64,000 nt of DNA from an uncultured Chthonomonas sp. (GTDB lineage: Bacteria > Armatimonadota > Chthonomonadetes > Chthonomonadales > CAJBBX01), in NCBI GenBank assembly GCA_903885605.1, contig CAISJD010000207.1, forward strand, positions 37,874 to 101,873, written 5' to 3'. Numbering within the stretch: position 1 is the stretch's first letter; every line of letters starts with the position of its first letter. The position numbers were made by a program, and so were the translations under genes. Below are positions 1 through 9,228 of this stretch, piece after piece. The notes beneath the pieces were generated by a model. That model ran no database searches. It was given only the letters and a program-made list of their open reading frames with translations, and was not told the DNA's origin.

Positions 1-57
1 ACAGGAGACCGCGGCAGCGAGAAGGCAGAGGATCAGGAGGGCATTGCATCTGGTCAT
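1..57 (-). CDS. N-terminus of a probable lipoprotein, cut by the left edge
   Basis: Reading leftwards from an ATG at 57, the 19 codons up to the edge give MTRCNALLILCLLAAAVSC: a short positively charged start, a hydrophobic core and an AVSC ending that fits a lipobox. This looks like an export signal with lipidation at Cys19. The rest of the gene lies outside the window, so no function can be given. It is the next minus-strand gene after the GH106-like gene, 159 nt downstream of its stop, so it may belong to the same carbohydrate operon. No strong Shine-Dalgarno is seen before the ATG, which lowers confidence. Confidence 0.45.
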   Translation of the reverse strand, partial: MTRCNALLILCLLAAAVSC

Positions 58-162
58 GGGCGGCTCGTGTCCGATCTTGGGCCGTGAAGCCCTTGAGGGC
101 GCTCAGCGCCCACAAGGCCCTATTTGGCCGCCCGCGCCCCGAATCCCTGCGCGGATACCGGT

Positions 163-212
163 GGCGGCGGCCCGACGCAACCCGGGTCCAGGCACGCCGG
201 GGTTCCGCCGCC
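163..212 (-). terminator. GC-rich stem-loop just after the GH106-like gene
   Basis: GGCGGCGG (163-170) pairs perfectly with CCGCCGCC (205-212), and an inner AACCC/GGGTT pair extends the fold. The structure begins four bases past the minus-strand stop at 217-219. There is no T tract, so it may be a 3' stabilising or pausing hairpin rather than a classical Rho-independent terminator. Confidence 0.3.
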
Positions 213-216
213 GAAG

Positions 217-2940
217 TCACGACCGTCCTGCCTTCACAGTGGGCCCGGGACCTTGCACCACGAAGAGGCCGGCGAAGGCTCCTATGGTGAGGGTGGCAGG
301 CGCGGAGCGGCGTTGGATGCTGCCGTCTGCTGGGTCGTAGATCCACACGACTGCGGAACCGGCGCCCGAAAGGCGCAGTCGGAATGACGCCCGGTCGGCG
401 CTGTTATTCACGATGTAGTTGAGGCGATGGGCGCCGCGCACGTACCGTCCGACGTACAGGCCCTCGCCCGTACCCTCGACGCGCAACCGGAACCCCGGCG
501 GCGTGCATGCTCCGAGGGCCGCCGCGACCTGTGCGGGCGCCGTCACGGGTGTTGATGCGACGGCCCGGCGCACGGCATCATGCTCTGATGGGGCATCGCC
601 AAGTCTCGGCACAGAACCCGCCCAGATGACCCTACCGCCCGCGCGCTCAAAGGACTGCAGCTTCCGCAGCACAGCCAGGGGAAGGAGCTCCACCTGGGGC
701 ATGACGACGGCGGCATACTCCTGCCGGCCGATGATCAAGCGCCCGCCCCGAACCGTACCGGCCAGGACGGCGTCGCCGTCCACCCATCCGAAGTCGATGT
801 GCCGGCTATACAGGCCGCGGATCAGGGGGTCCTGGACCTTGAACAGCGCCTGCATCGCCTCAGGGCGGCCGAAGATGGCGTCTCCCCAGTTCTTGTGCGT
901 GGGACGAACCCAGGCCTGGAAGGACTCGATCGGGTAGTAGAGTGCGACGGTCGCAGCCCGGCGCGCACCGCGGAGCATGACGCAGAGCCGGCCCACCTGG
1001 TCGTTCAGCCGGCGGTAGGCGTCGGGCGTGTAGCGCTCCCATAGGCAGTAGCTGGTCACCAGATTGGCGCCCGCCAGCGCGGCCATGTTGACGACCCGCA
1101 TGGTTCGCTCCGGCGTAGGGTTCAGGCAGGGCTTTGCCCGGTCAATGATCGGGTCGATGAGGACGCTGACGGTGGTGCGGCCACGGAGTTCAGCAGCGGA
1201 ACTGATGAGACGGGGCATCCAGAAGTTCCAGTAGGCGCCGGGGTCGGGCATGGGCACATCGCATCCGGGCACCTGCTGATCGCCGATGGCTCTGAGGAAG
1301 TTGCCGTACTCCACGACGTGCATGTCCATCCGCTCTTCCAGGAGCAGGTGGCCGCCTGAGCGCACGCCGTTCGCTTCGGCCCAGCGTGCGATCCGGCCTG
1401 AAACGTTGTCCGAGTAAGCGTTCCCCACCGTCTCGTAGAAGTGCCGGCGCGTGAGCTTCGCTTCGTCCGTGTCGCCGCCGAACAGAGCCGGGAGCAGCGG
1501 CAGCAGGTCGTACCCGTGATCGCGCCGGAACCGCGCCGGAAGCCCCTCGTGCCAGGGCGCGAAGGGGACGCCGTCGGGCCGCTCCCCACCGGCGTGCCAC
1601 GTGGCGCCCAGGTGGGGCTCGTTGGTGTAGAAGGCGTCGACCTTGCCCTTGAGCGTGGCGAGGCGCCGGGCGTACTCGGCGTGCGTCAGGTCGACGAACT
1701 TCGCTGCGGCACGAGGATCGAGCAGGTTGGGGTAGCGCCCTGTCGTGCCGAACCCCGCCATGGTGCCTCGAGCCGGGCTGCCCGCGTCGTTGTTCACCTG
1801 CAGCGCGAAGGCGTGCAGTTCCCATGGACCCGCGAGGCCGGTCGCCTCCACCCAGGCCGCCGAAGGCGTCACCGGCTTGCCTGCCCCGTAATCCGGCCGC
1901 CCGTCCTTCACCGGGTAGATCGCTGCCGAAACGAAGCTCTCGGCCTCCCTGGGCAGTTCGATCCGAGCGACCTCCGGACCCGTCCCGCTCCGTGTGAGCG
2001 GGCGCAGGCAGCGCAGTTCCAGCGCGGGATCGCCTTCGACGACGCGTCCGCCGGCCTGTCCGCTGGGATACCCGTTGTCGTCGGCAACCCATACCTGCAT
2101 CCCCGCCTGCTTCGCCAGGCGGATGTTGGTCTTCATATTCTCCCATGCTTGCTCATTTTGCAGATAATTCTGCATGCTCATGAAAAGCATCAGCCCGCCA
2201 ATGCCGTAGTCGCGCATTTTGCTGATCGGGAGCAGCGCGCCGTTGTGGCCGCTGTACTGGACGATCCTGTAGGTGTTTGGGGGATCGCGAAACGCCGCGT
2301 CGAGGGCGCCCATGGCGCCGGGAGCGGTCGGCCTCGGCCTGGCGCGCGCCGGTCGCGATCCGGGAGGGAACGCCGTCACCGTCACGTTATCGAGGCCCGG
2401 CGTGGTATCCCACAATGCGGCGAACTGCACCCTGATCGCCGTGCCCGCCGGTACGCCGGCCGCGACCAGCGTCTGCCCGGCCCCGGCCTGGTATGTCGAG
2501 GTCGCCAGTACGGCGCCGGCCCCGTCCAGGATCGCCGCCCTGACGCCGCCGTCAAACCCCCAGGGCTCCGAGACATCGATGGAGAGGACGACGTCGGAAG
2601 CTGCCGTGAGGACGCCCACCGCCTGCTCGAGGTTTCCCAGCTGCGCCACATTGCAGGTCGGCGGCGTCGGGCCTCCGGCACGGTTCACGCTGTAGCGGGT
2701 ATCCGTGGCGGAAGACGCCCAGCCCTGCGGCACGCCGTGGAGCCACCCGTTGGCCTGAGTGTCGGCCAGGCCCGCCAGATCCCTGAAGTCGCCATTGCGA
2801 ACAAGAAGCTGGTTGGGCATTGAGTCGGGCATGGCGGCTCCCTGGGGCCGGCCGACAGCCGGGGTCATCCCGAACAGAACCAACAGCACGGAGCTAACCC
2901 ATGCATTGGCTGCAACACGAACGCTCGAACTTGGGTACAT
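217..2940 (-). CDS. Secreted GH106-like glycoside hydrolase (alpha-L-rhamnosidase-related)
   Basis: A 907-residue exported protein. The start at 2940 is chosen over an upstream ATG at 2955 because GGAGGG lies 7 nt before it, and the new N-terminus is a good signal peptide (about residues 1-31, ending near TPAVG). A jelly-roll, carbohydrate-binding-like domain follows (about 45-190). The catalytic region then begins with DYGIGGLMLFMSM and the block VADDNGYPSGQAGG, close to the DxxGxPSGxAGG block of the GH106 alpha-L-rhamnosidase family; FYTNEPHLGATW carries an acidic residue of the type expected at an active site. Family membership is inferred from these motifs and the length. The substrate is not proven. 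It is third in the minus-strand operon, 101 nt behind the heparinase-like gene. Confidence 0.72.
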   Translation of the reverse strand: MYPSSSVRVAANAWVSSVLLVLFGMTPAVGRPQGAAMPDSMPNQLLVRNGDFRDLAGLADTQANGWLHGVPQGWASSATDTRYSVNRAGGPTPPTCNVAQLGNLEQAVGVLTAASDVVLSIDVSEPWGFDGGVRAAILDGAGAVLATSTYQAGAGQTLVAAGVPAGTAIRVQFAALWDTTPGLDNVTVTAFPPGSRPARARPRPTAPGAMGALDAAFRDPPNTYRIVQYSGHNGALLPISKMRDYGIGGLMLFMSMQNYLQNEQAWENMKTNIRLAKQAGMQVWVADDNGYPSGQAGGRVVEGDPALELRCLRPLTRSGTGPEVARIELPREAESFVSAAIYPVKDGRPDYGAGKPVTPSAAWVEATGLAGPWELHAFALQVNNDAGSPARGTMAGFGTTGRYPNLLDPRAAAKFVDLTHAEYARRLATLKGKVDAFYTNEPHLGATWHAGGERPDGVPFAPWHEGLPARFRRDHGYDLLPLLPALFGGDTDEAKLTRRHFYETVGNAYSDNVSGRIARWAEANGVRSGGHLLLEERMDMHVVEYGNFLRAIGDQQVPGCDVPMPDPGAYWNFWMPRLISSAAELRGRTTVSVLIDPIIDRAKPCLNPTPERTMRVVNMAALAGANLVTSYCLWERYTPDAYRRLNDQVGRLCVMLRGARRAATVALYYPIESFQAWVRPTHKNWGDAIFGRPEAMQALFKVQDPLIRGLYSRHIDFGWVDGDAVLAGTVRGGRLIIGRQEYAAVVMPQVELLPLAVLRKLQSFERAGGRVIWAGSVPRLGDAPSEHDAVRRAVASTPVTAPAQVAAALGACTPPGFRLRVEGTGEGLYVGRYVRGAHRLNYIVNNSADRASFRLRLSGAGSAVVWIYDPADGSIQRRSAPATLTIGAFAGLFVVQGPGPTVKAGRS

Positions 2941-3041
2941 GACACGGCCCTCCATGGGCGCCGACCCGGGTCTGTCGGTACGATGACACAGGCGCAGGTA
3001 ACTGGTAGGAGACCCAGTCCGTGAGCAGCATCGGTGATGTG

Positions 3042-6000
3042 CTACCGAATAGGGTTCGGCGTCAACAGCTCCTCTCCGGCAAGGCTCAAGCGCGAAGCGT
3101 CCATCACAGAAGCCGTTGCACGGCCCGAGATCGGCGCCCGGACCACCGCGTAGCGGGCATCGGTTCGCAGTCCGTCGATGTCGACCTCATTGCGCTTCGG
3201 GTTTGCCACGACCCACTCCGTGCACTCCTCGCTGAGGTGCAGGCGCAGGACCGTCGTGTCGGATGTATCGATCAGCACCTCGATGGCGGAAGCTCCTGCG
3301 GACTCGGCGATCCGGCCCTCGTCATACACGGGCGTCGCCCCGGGGTTGTTCGTCGATGGGCGTGGCTTCCATGGGCGGTGCGGCCAGTACACCTCGGTCC
3401 ACGTCAGGCGCCGCCCGGCGACAGGGCGGCCCTCCCACACGTAGCGCATCTGGTACGGCGCTACCTCGGTCCGCGGGTCATCATCACGCCGGTCGATGAC
3501 CTGCAAGCGGCAGTCCGGGCGCGGGGCGAACCAGACCAGAAGATCGGCAGGCGGCGTCCGTAGCGCGACGGCCCCGTTGGAGGCGATCGGGGCGGTCATG
3601 TACGTGTTCGCCCAGTGCGCCCCGACCTGGGGCCCGATGTTCTGCGTGTTCCAGGTCGGGCCTACTATCGCGGGGAAGGCCTCCTCGAACACGACCGTCT
3701 CGCGCGACACGAGGCACAGGTCCTTGATCAGGATGAACTCCCGCTCGAATCGAACCGGCAGGCCCAGGAAGCTCCCCACGGAGACCCGGGCGAAGGTGGC
3801 TTGCGCAGTATCGCAGAAGTGGTCCACGCGGCTGGTTTGTGCCGGCAGGGAGCCCTGCTTCCAGTCCTCACCAAAGAAGGTCCGGTCCTTCACGTAGCGC
3901 CGCGGCGCCTGACCCGACAGGTCCTCAAGCAGCACCCGGTTCTCTACGCTGCCTCCTTTGGTGGAGGCGATCTGGGTGAACGGCGCGCCCCAGCGCGTCA
4001 GCCCCATGATGCCGCCGGGATTGGCCGGGAAGCTGGTCGGGCAGAGCTCAACGAGGCCGAACAGATCGCCGGGGCCCCACCCGCCGCGCAGGATCAGCTT
4101 GTCGGGCACCGGCTCTGCGCCAAAGACCCAGCTACAACAGACATGTGCCCGGAGCGGGTCCGGATCGAGGTCCGGCAGGTAGCGCCCGGCGATGGCCTTG
4201 TCTGTATGCGGTATCCGGAAGGACGGCAAGCGATCCGTGAGTTCGGACGCCGCCCTCGGCGTCCTGGGCGCGACGCGATCATCGGCGAACAGCCAGGCCA
4301 GAGCCACATGCTGCCCTGTCTCTCGGCCGGTCAGATAGCCGTCGCCCTCGTACGCAGGGGTCTGGTAGCGCAGGTAGTTCATCGCCCGGTGTGCTGCAAA
4401 GCGCAGTTCGCCGTCGCGCGTCCTCGCCGCAACCAACTCCAGCATGAACACGCGAAACGCGGCGGTGCTGTTCCAGCCGCCATTGGGGCCGTACGGGTTG
4501 ATCGCGCCGTCAGGGGTGACCTCCGCCGCGAAACGGCGCCACAGCTTCAGCATGCCGGGATCCGTGACGGCCCGGTCGTCGCCCAGGTACTGGTCGCCCG
4601 CGCAGAGCAGCATCAGGACGGGGCCGACCAGGTAGCCGGTGTCGTTTTGCGCCAGATCCTTTGCCCGCCAGAAATCCTGGAAGCCCAGCTCGGCGTAACG
4701 CCTCCAGTGTGCCGCCTCGGCGATATCCGGGTACCACTTGGCGGCGAGCCCCTTGGCGAGGGCCTCGGGCATGGAGCGGTGACAGCCGCCGCGCCACTCG
4801 ACGGGTTCTGTGTCCCACACATGCAGGTTTCGGCAGTAGTAGAGCCACATCTCCCGGAACCAGGGCTCATCGGGCTTCAGCATCCCGCCGGCCATCAGGT
4901 GCTTGCGGTACAGCGGAATGAAGGCAGGCTCCTCGATGAACTGCCAGAACCACCCCTTGCGTGTAACTTCCTCGCGAAGCGCCCGGTGGAAATCCTTGAG
5001 CATGGTGATGATTGCCCGACCAAGGCGCCGGTTGCCCGTCTCCACATACTTCGCGAGTACCGGCATGAAGCTCTGAGGGCCGGACATGCCCATGGCAGGC
5101 TTCTTCGCGCACTCCAGCAGTCCTGACCCCTCGATCCATCGCATGTAGGTCGTGCGCGTGACGCGGTCCTGGGGGATCGGGTAGTACGCCGGATTGCGCA
5201 CATCAGGCTCGCCGAACCGGTAACGGCTCGGACCAGGTGAGTAGGCGGATCTGAGGTCGACCCACCGGGGCCCGATCGCCCGCGACACGAGGCTCGGGTA
5301 GTCCCGCTCGAAGCGCTCAAATGCCGCATCGGGACCACCCTCGAGCACATACAGGTGGCCGCGCACCGTGACGGCGGCACCAGGCTCGATGCGCCCGAAC
5401 CATGGGAAAAGATGGAAGCACGCCCGATCATCGCCCACATTTGCCGATGCCCACGCGGCCTGCTCAAACGCGAGCGCCACTGTGTGGCTTCGGTCCCGGC
5501 TCGTGAGCGCCACGATCGGGAGGTCGAATGTCTCGGACCCGTTCACCCACCAGCCCCAGTGTGTCGTAGGTCCTCCCCGACGGCAGAGGGCAAGGTGCTG
5601 CTCGCCGCGGGAGAGGCGCGCCGCGCCGAACGGGAGCCGGCGTCCCTCAGAGCAGACGTAGAGCCGGTGGTACAGCTCGGACCAGGTGCGGTCGGCGCCC
5701 TGGCCGGTCGGGTCCGGACGGAACCCCGGCGCCTCGGTGGTCGGAATGCATGTATGTACCTGCACCGCATCCAACGCCACGGATCCCACATTCGTGAGCG
5801 TGTATGCGAGTTTCAGGCACTCCTCGGCCTGTACGACCTCGACGCGCACGCGGACCCCTGCCGCGTACGTCCACGTGTAGCTCCACTTGTCACCGTCTAT
5901 GAGCCATGAGCGATCGCCGTTGCCCGGCTCCGCAGGCAGCTTCACCTGGAACAGGCCGAAGTCGCGCGATCCCGTGACCACGCCCTCGCACGTGCGGAAG

Positions 6001-6185
6001 TCCAGCAAGTCACCTGGGTGGAGCCGGGACCTGACGTTCAGCCCGCCGGCCTCGCTGCCGGGCTTGATGCCTACGCTCAACATCGCCTGACCTCCACCCT
6101 GACGAGCCGATAGACCGGCCGATGCGGCCATGCACGGCGCCAGAAGGATGAGCATCGCAGCGCCCATGCGGACCGGCGCCCTCAC
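3042..6185 (-). CDS. Large secreted protein with heparinase/alginate-lyase-like C-terminal half
   Basis: A 1047-residue exported protein. The GTG at 6185 overlaps the TGA of the preceding gene (GTGA), which implies translational coupling; an ATG at 6167 is an alternative. The GTG start gives a better signal peptide (two Arg, then a hydrophobic core ending near AASAG). The first 300 or so residues look beta-rich. A central, probably alpha-helical region follows, with many Trp, Tyr and His residues. The last third contains KLILRGGWGPGDLFGLVEL and a beta-sandwich-like tail resembling heparinase II/III-type polysaccharide lyases. I see no decisive catalytic motif, so only a role in extracellular polysaccharide breakdown is inferred, supported by neighbours on both sides. 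Confidence 0.62.
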   Translation of the reverse strand: MRAPVRMGAAMLILLAPCMAASAGLSARQGGGQAMLSVGIKPGSEAGGLNVRSRLHPGDLLDFRTCEGVVTGSRDFGLFQVKLPAEPGNGDRSWLIDGDKWSYTWTYAAGVRVRVEVVQAEECLKLAYTLTNVGSVALDAVQVHTCIPTTEAPGFRPDPTGQGADRTWSELYHRLYVCSEGRRLPFGAARLSRGEQHLALCRRGGPTTHWGWWVNGSETFDLPIVALTSRDRSHTVALAFEQAAWASANVGDDRACFHLFPWFGRIEPGAAVTVRGHLYVLEGGPDAAFERFERDYPSLVSRAIGPRWVDLRSAYSPGPSRYRFGEPDVRNPAYYPIPQDRVTRTTYMRWIEGSGLLECAKKPAMGMSGPQSFMPVLAKYVETGNRRLGRAIITMLKDFHRALREEVTRKGWFWQFIEEPAFIPLYRKHLMAGGMLKPDEPWFREMWLYYCRNLHVWDTEPVEWRGGCHRSMPEALAKGLAAKWYPDIAEAAHWRRYAELGFQDFWRAKDLAQNDTGYLVGPVLMLLCAGDQYLGDDRAVTDPGMLKLWRRFAAEVTPDGAINPYGPNGGWNSTAAFRVFMLELVAARTRDGELRFAAHRAMNYLRYQTPAYEGDGYLTGRETGQHVALAWLFADDRVAPRTPRAASELTDRLPSFRIPHTDKAIAGRYLPDLDPDPLRAHVCCSWVFGAEPVPDKLILRGGWGPGDLFGLVELCPTSFPANPGGIMGLTRWGAPFTQIASTKGGSVENRVLLEDLSGQAPRRYVKDRTFFGEDWKQGSLPAQTSRVDHFCDTAQATFARVSVGSFLGLPVRFEREFILIKDLCLVSRETVVFEEAFPAIVGPTWNTQNIGPQVGAHWANTYMTAPIASNGAVALRTPPADLLVWFAPRPDCRLQVIDRRDDDPRTEVAPYQMRYVWEGRPVAGRRLTWTEVYWPHRPWKPRPSTNNPGATPVYDEGRIAESAGASAIEVLIDTSDTTVLRLHLSEECTEWVVANPKRNEVDIDGLRTDARYAVVRAPISGRATASVMDASRLSLAGEELLTPNPIR

Positions 6186-9061
6186 GGCATCTGCCGCTCG
6201 GACTGCAGGCGTCCGCGCCGGTCGTAGAGCCTCGCCGGTCCCTCGGCGCGGTCGCCTCGCCAACTGGACTCGGCCTTGCGGCGGCCATTCTCCCACCATT
6301 GGGTCCAGACCGACGTGCCGTCCCCGGCTCTCCGCCACTGCCACTCCCGCCGCCCGTCGGGGCGCCAGTAGGTCTCCAAGCCGACCTTGCGCCCGAGGTT
6401 CCAGGTGGCTTCGTACTGCTTGCGGCCGTCGGGGTAGAACCAGGCCTCCCGCCCATGCATCAGCGGGCGCCCGTCGTCGCCCACTCCGAGGCGCCACTGG
6501 AGCCGGACACGTCCATCCGGCCGTCGCTCCTCATGGGCCTGGACGCCACGCACGCCTGTTGCAGCAGGTCGAAGCATCGCCTCATCCACCGGCGCGGGAT
6601 CGTCCGCCAAGATCCACGCCTCGTTCATCTCAAAGTGCATGCAGGGGCGGTTCATGGTGGTCAGCAGGTGGATCACGCCGTTGGGCGCCTGGCGGGCGAC
6701 CGAGTAGCCCAGGGTCGTCGCGCCGGGCAGCCCCCCGAAGAAGCTCGGGCCGACCTCGTGGGGCAGGGCGCCGGGCAGCCTCTTGATGCGCCAGGTCTGT
6801 CCATCGTCGGATGAGAGCGCAACGTAGCTCCCGGCCATGTCGGCTCCGGCAGGCCGGACGCCGCCGGTGCGCTGGAGGTCCGCCGCAAAGAAGAGCCGTC
6901 CGCTCGCCAGCCGCAGCAGCGACGGGCGCTGGTTGCCGCCCTGTGCGCAGAACGGCGAGCGGTCCACCTGCCACGTGGCCCCACCGTCGGCCGATATGGC
7001 GCGGGGCATATACCCATCGATGTCGGAGTTCTTGCCGCCCATGCCCAGGATGCGCCCCTCCCCGAGCAGGCAGAACGCCGTATGCCTGCCTGCAGTTCGG
7101 CCGCCTGTGTCACGCCAGGTGTCGCCGTCATTCGGGCTCGTCCATAGCACCGACGTCGAACCGGCGGCATCACTGGAGAGGAACATCGATCCGTCAGCGC
7201 CGCGGAAGGCGCTGTTGATCGGTTGGCGCGAGTGGGGACCAATCTCGCCGTCGAACGCAGGGAACCGGACCTCGCCCCAGGTCGCGCCGCAGTCCTTTGA
7301 GGTCGTCCACTGGAACGGAAAGGCGCCCGCGCCGAACTTGGGCGATCCCCAGAAGAGGTGCATCGCGCCCCCATCCGACCAGAGCAGGGGCGCGTGGTCG
7401 TTGGCGCTCGGCAGGTCGATGAACGGCGAGGGCATATCCCACTCGTCGGATCCGAAGCGGAGGCGCGCGGCGATCAGGGAGACCTCCGGCTCGTACTCCT
7501 TGTAGGACGTGTAGTACACCGCCAGCACGTCGCCGTTGTCGCACACTGCCAGCGCCGGGCTGTGGTTGTGCCCGCGGAACGACGGATGCAGCCCCACGGC
7601 GTCGATGGCGGCCTGGTACTCGGGACGGGCGTCGGTCTCCAGCGGCGTCGGGAGCGCAGGCCGCCTGCGGAAGTGGGGGCGGGCCGGATCCGGCCCCTGG
7701 CGCGCCCATGCCCCCGGAGTACGCACGCCCTGCTGCGCCAGGGAGGCCGAGGGCGCCGTCGGGCGGGTGGCGGGCGCAGGCGCCTGCACTACCCGGAAGC
7801 CGATGGTGTGGCGGCCCGGGCCGTCGTCGGCGCCGCCGGGCAGGAGCGCCGCGACGGCCTGGACATCCTGTGCATCGTGGGAGACGGCGCCGGCCGGGAT
7901 CGGCGCCCGGGCGCTTCCGGGTAGCGTCCAGAAGAGGCGCAGCTCAGCGGGCACGGCGCTGTTTGAGTAGCGTAGGACGACACGATGGCGCCGCCCCTCC
8001 TCCAGCGCCACCGTGCCACGGCGAACGCCTGCCTGGCCGAGGCCGTCGATCACGGTCGCGCCGTCGACCGACAGGAAGAGCCGCCCGCCGGCCTCAGCCT
8101 CGATGACGGTCTCGCCCGACGCCGGCGCCGTGAGCAGACCGTGCCACTCCGCCGACCAGTCGCCGCCGCGGATCCCGTCGCCGCTCCAGTCGCGCTGCAA
8201 CTCCATCAACGGGTCCCGGGTCTGCGGGCGCTCGAAGTTGCTGGATCCGTACCAGACGCCTGTGAGGCCTGGGCGCGGGGCGCCGGCCGCCAGGCGACGT
8301 CCGCCGGGAGGAGGCCCGAAGGACGGTGGCATGCCGGCCCGATGCCAGGGCCGCGAGTACTCCGTTGCGGGCACAAAGCGGTACGAGGGATCGAGGTGGT
8401 CCAACGTGCCGCCCCGGACCACGCGCACCACGCCGTGCTCGGGACCTACCGGATCGGCCTGGAGGCCGGGTGCGTACTCGCCGTACCAGTCCGCGCACCA
8501 CTCCAGGGGGCCCGACGCCATGCCGCGGACGCCCCATCGGTCGGCCGACCGGCAGGCGTACTCCCATTCGGCCTCTGTCGGCAGGCGGTACGGCTTGCCC
8601 TCCCGCTTGCCCAGCCACGCGCAGAACGCCACGGCGTCGTGCCACGAGATGCCGCAGGCAAATCCATCAACCTCGCGGAGCTCGGCATGGGGCCGGAACT
8701 GCCGGTATTGCTCGGAGGTGACCTCGGTGGCCGAGATATGGAACGGCGACGCCAAGCGGACCGGATGAGCTGGACGGCGGTCCCACAGCCCCTCGTCGTC
8801 TCCCATGGTGAACTGCCCGGCGGGTATGGCGACCATCTCCATGCCCAGCGAGTTGCGAACGGCTCCGCCCTGGACTGCCACGTCTGCACCTCCCTTCACC
8901 ATCGGCCAGATCAGGCACGCCACGAGCGCGGACGCGAGGCAGAACAGGGCTCGTGCGGCTTGCCGGGGTGTCGGCCCGGTGAACGGATCGGTGCGGCGCC
9001 TGACGGTGGTCTGGAGGCCGGCCCCTGGACGGCTTCGCCGGCGCTCCGCTTTGGTCTGCAT
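6182..9061 (-). CDS. Multidomain exported protein: FGE-like, PA14, sialidase-like, MORN-like
   Basis: A 959-residue protein. The start at 9061 follows a GGAGGAG and AAGGA stretch; longer readings would run into the divergent regulator's promoter. A basic N-terminus and one hydrophobic segment (about residues 34-60) suggest export or anchoring. Domains in order: an FGE-sulfatase/formylglycine-generating-enzyme-like domain (about 67-250, with MVAIPAGQFTMGDDEG, LPTEAEWEYACR, LEWCADWYG, VRGG); a PA14-type carbohydrate-binding domain (about 265-395); the motif IGFRVV (420-425), which normally closes an FGE domain; a sialidase/BNR-like beta-propeller (about 484-825); and MORN-variant repeats at the C-terminus (about 850-955, repeated WYPDGR/WRPDGR/WWENGR phrases). 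It heads the operon divergent from the GntR-LacI regulator. Whether the FGE part is enzymatic or only binds sugars is unknown. Confidence 0.8.
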   Translation of the reverse strand: MQTKAERRRSRPGAGLQTTVRRRTDPFTGPTPRQAARALFCLASALVACLIWPMVKGGADVAVQGGAVRNSLGMEMVAIPAGQFTMGDDEGLWDRRPAHPVRLASPFHISATEVTSEQYRQFRPHAELREVDGFACGISWHDAVAFCAWLGKREGKPYRLPTEAEWEYACRSADRWGVRGMASGPLEWCADWYGEYAPGLQADPVGPEHGVVRVVRGGTLDHLDPSYRFVPATEYSRPWHRAGMPPSFGPPPGGRRLAAGAPRPGLTGVWYGSSNFERPQTRDPLMELQRDWSGDGIRGGDWSAEWHGLLTAPASGETVIEAEAGGRLFLSVDGATVIDGLGQAGVRRGTVALEEGRRHRVVLRYSNSAVPAELRLFWTLPGSARAPIPAGAVSHDAQDVQAVAALLPGGADDGPGRHTIGFRVVQAPAPATRPTAPSASLAQQGVRTPGAWARQGPDPARPHFRRRPALPTPLETDARPEYQAAIDAVGLHPSFRGHNHSPALAVCDNGDVLAVYYTSYKEYEPEVSLIAARLRFGSDEWDMPSPFIDLPSANDHAPLLWSDGGAMHLFWGSPKFGAGAFPFQWTTSKDCGATWGEVRFPAFDGEIGPHSRQPINSAFRGADGSMFLSSDAAGSTSVLWTSPNDGDTWRDTGGRTAGRHTAFCLLGEGRILGMGGKNSDIDGYMPRAISADGGATWQVDRSPFCAQGGNQRPSLLRLASGRLFFAADLQRTGGVRPAGADMAGSYVALSSDDGQTWRIKRLPGALPHEVGPSFFGGLPGATTLGYSVARQAPNGVIHLLTTMNRPCMHFEMNEAWILADDPAPVDEAMLRPAATGVRGVQAHEERRPDGRVRLQWRLGVGDDGRPLMHGREAWFYPDGRKQYEATWNLGRKVGLETYWRPDGRREWQWRRAGDGTSVWTQWWENGRRKAESSWRGDRAEGPARLYDRRGRLQSERQMP

Positions 9062-9161
9062 TCCTTGTTCGCTCCTCCGGGCCCACAAGCCCTGCCGGCC
9101 GGCGTCGAATCCCCCGATCCGGCGCTCGGAACAGCGCCTCCAAGCGCTCCGCCACCGGATA

Positions 9162-9175
9162 GGTTTGATCATACC
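9162..9175. promoter_or_regulatory. Operator-like palindrome GGTTTGATCATACC
   Basis: A 14-bp inverted repeat with a single mismatched pair, centred on TGATCA. It ends two bases before the -35 box of the regulator promoter and lies between the two divergent genes. That placement fits a binding site of the neighbouring GntR-LacI regulator; binding itself is inference. On the minus strand the same bases contain TATGAT, a possible -10 box of the divergent operon. Confidence 0.4.
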
Positions 9176-9177
9176 CC

Positions 9178-9206
9178 TTGACACGCTGGTACATGCCTGT
9201 TATCCT
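9178..9206 (+). promoter_or_regulatory. Sigma70-type promoter of the GntR-LacI regulator
   Basis: TTGACA (9178-9183), a 17-nt spacer, then TATCCT (9201-9206): a perfect -35 box, optimal spacing and a 4/6 -10 box. The predicted start of transcription is near 9213, inside the palindrome at 9207-9219, so the regulator's ATG must lie downstream at 9229. Confidence 0.65.
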
Positions 9207-9219
9207 ATGGTCGGACCAT
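9207..9219. promoter_or_regulatory. Operator-like palindrome ATGGTC-G-GACCAT over the transcription start
   Basis: A perfect 6+1+6 inverted repeat lying directly after the -10 box. This is a position from which a bound repressor would block its own transcription, so autoregulation by the encoded GntR-LacI protein is the simplest reading. No experimental support is available from the sequence. Confidence 0.45.
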
Positions 9220-9228
9220 GCCGATACC

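Noticed and set aside
58..216. Plus-strand reading frames near the left edge
   Set aside because: No ribosome binding site; low-complexity Arg/Pro-rich products; the region is better read as the gap between two minus-strand genes.
6186..6497. N-terminal extension of the heparinase-like protein
   Set aside because: It overlaps the preceding gene's C-terminal coding sequence by over 300 nt; the GTGA overlap and signal peptide mark the true start.
9178..9228. TTG or ATG starts for the GntR-LacI regulator before 9229
   Set aside because: They lie within the promoter -35 to +1 region and cannot be in the mRNA.
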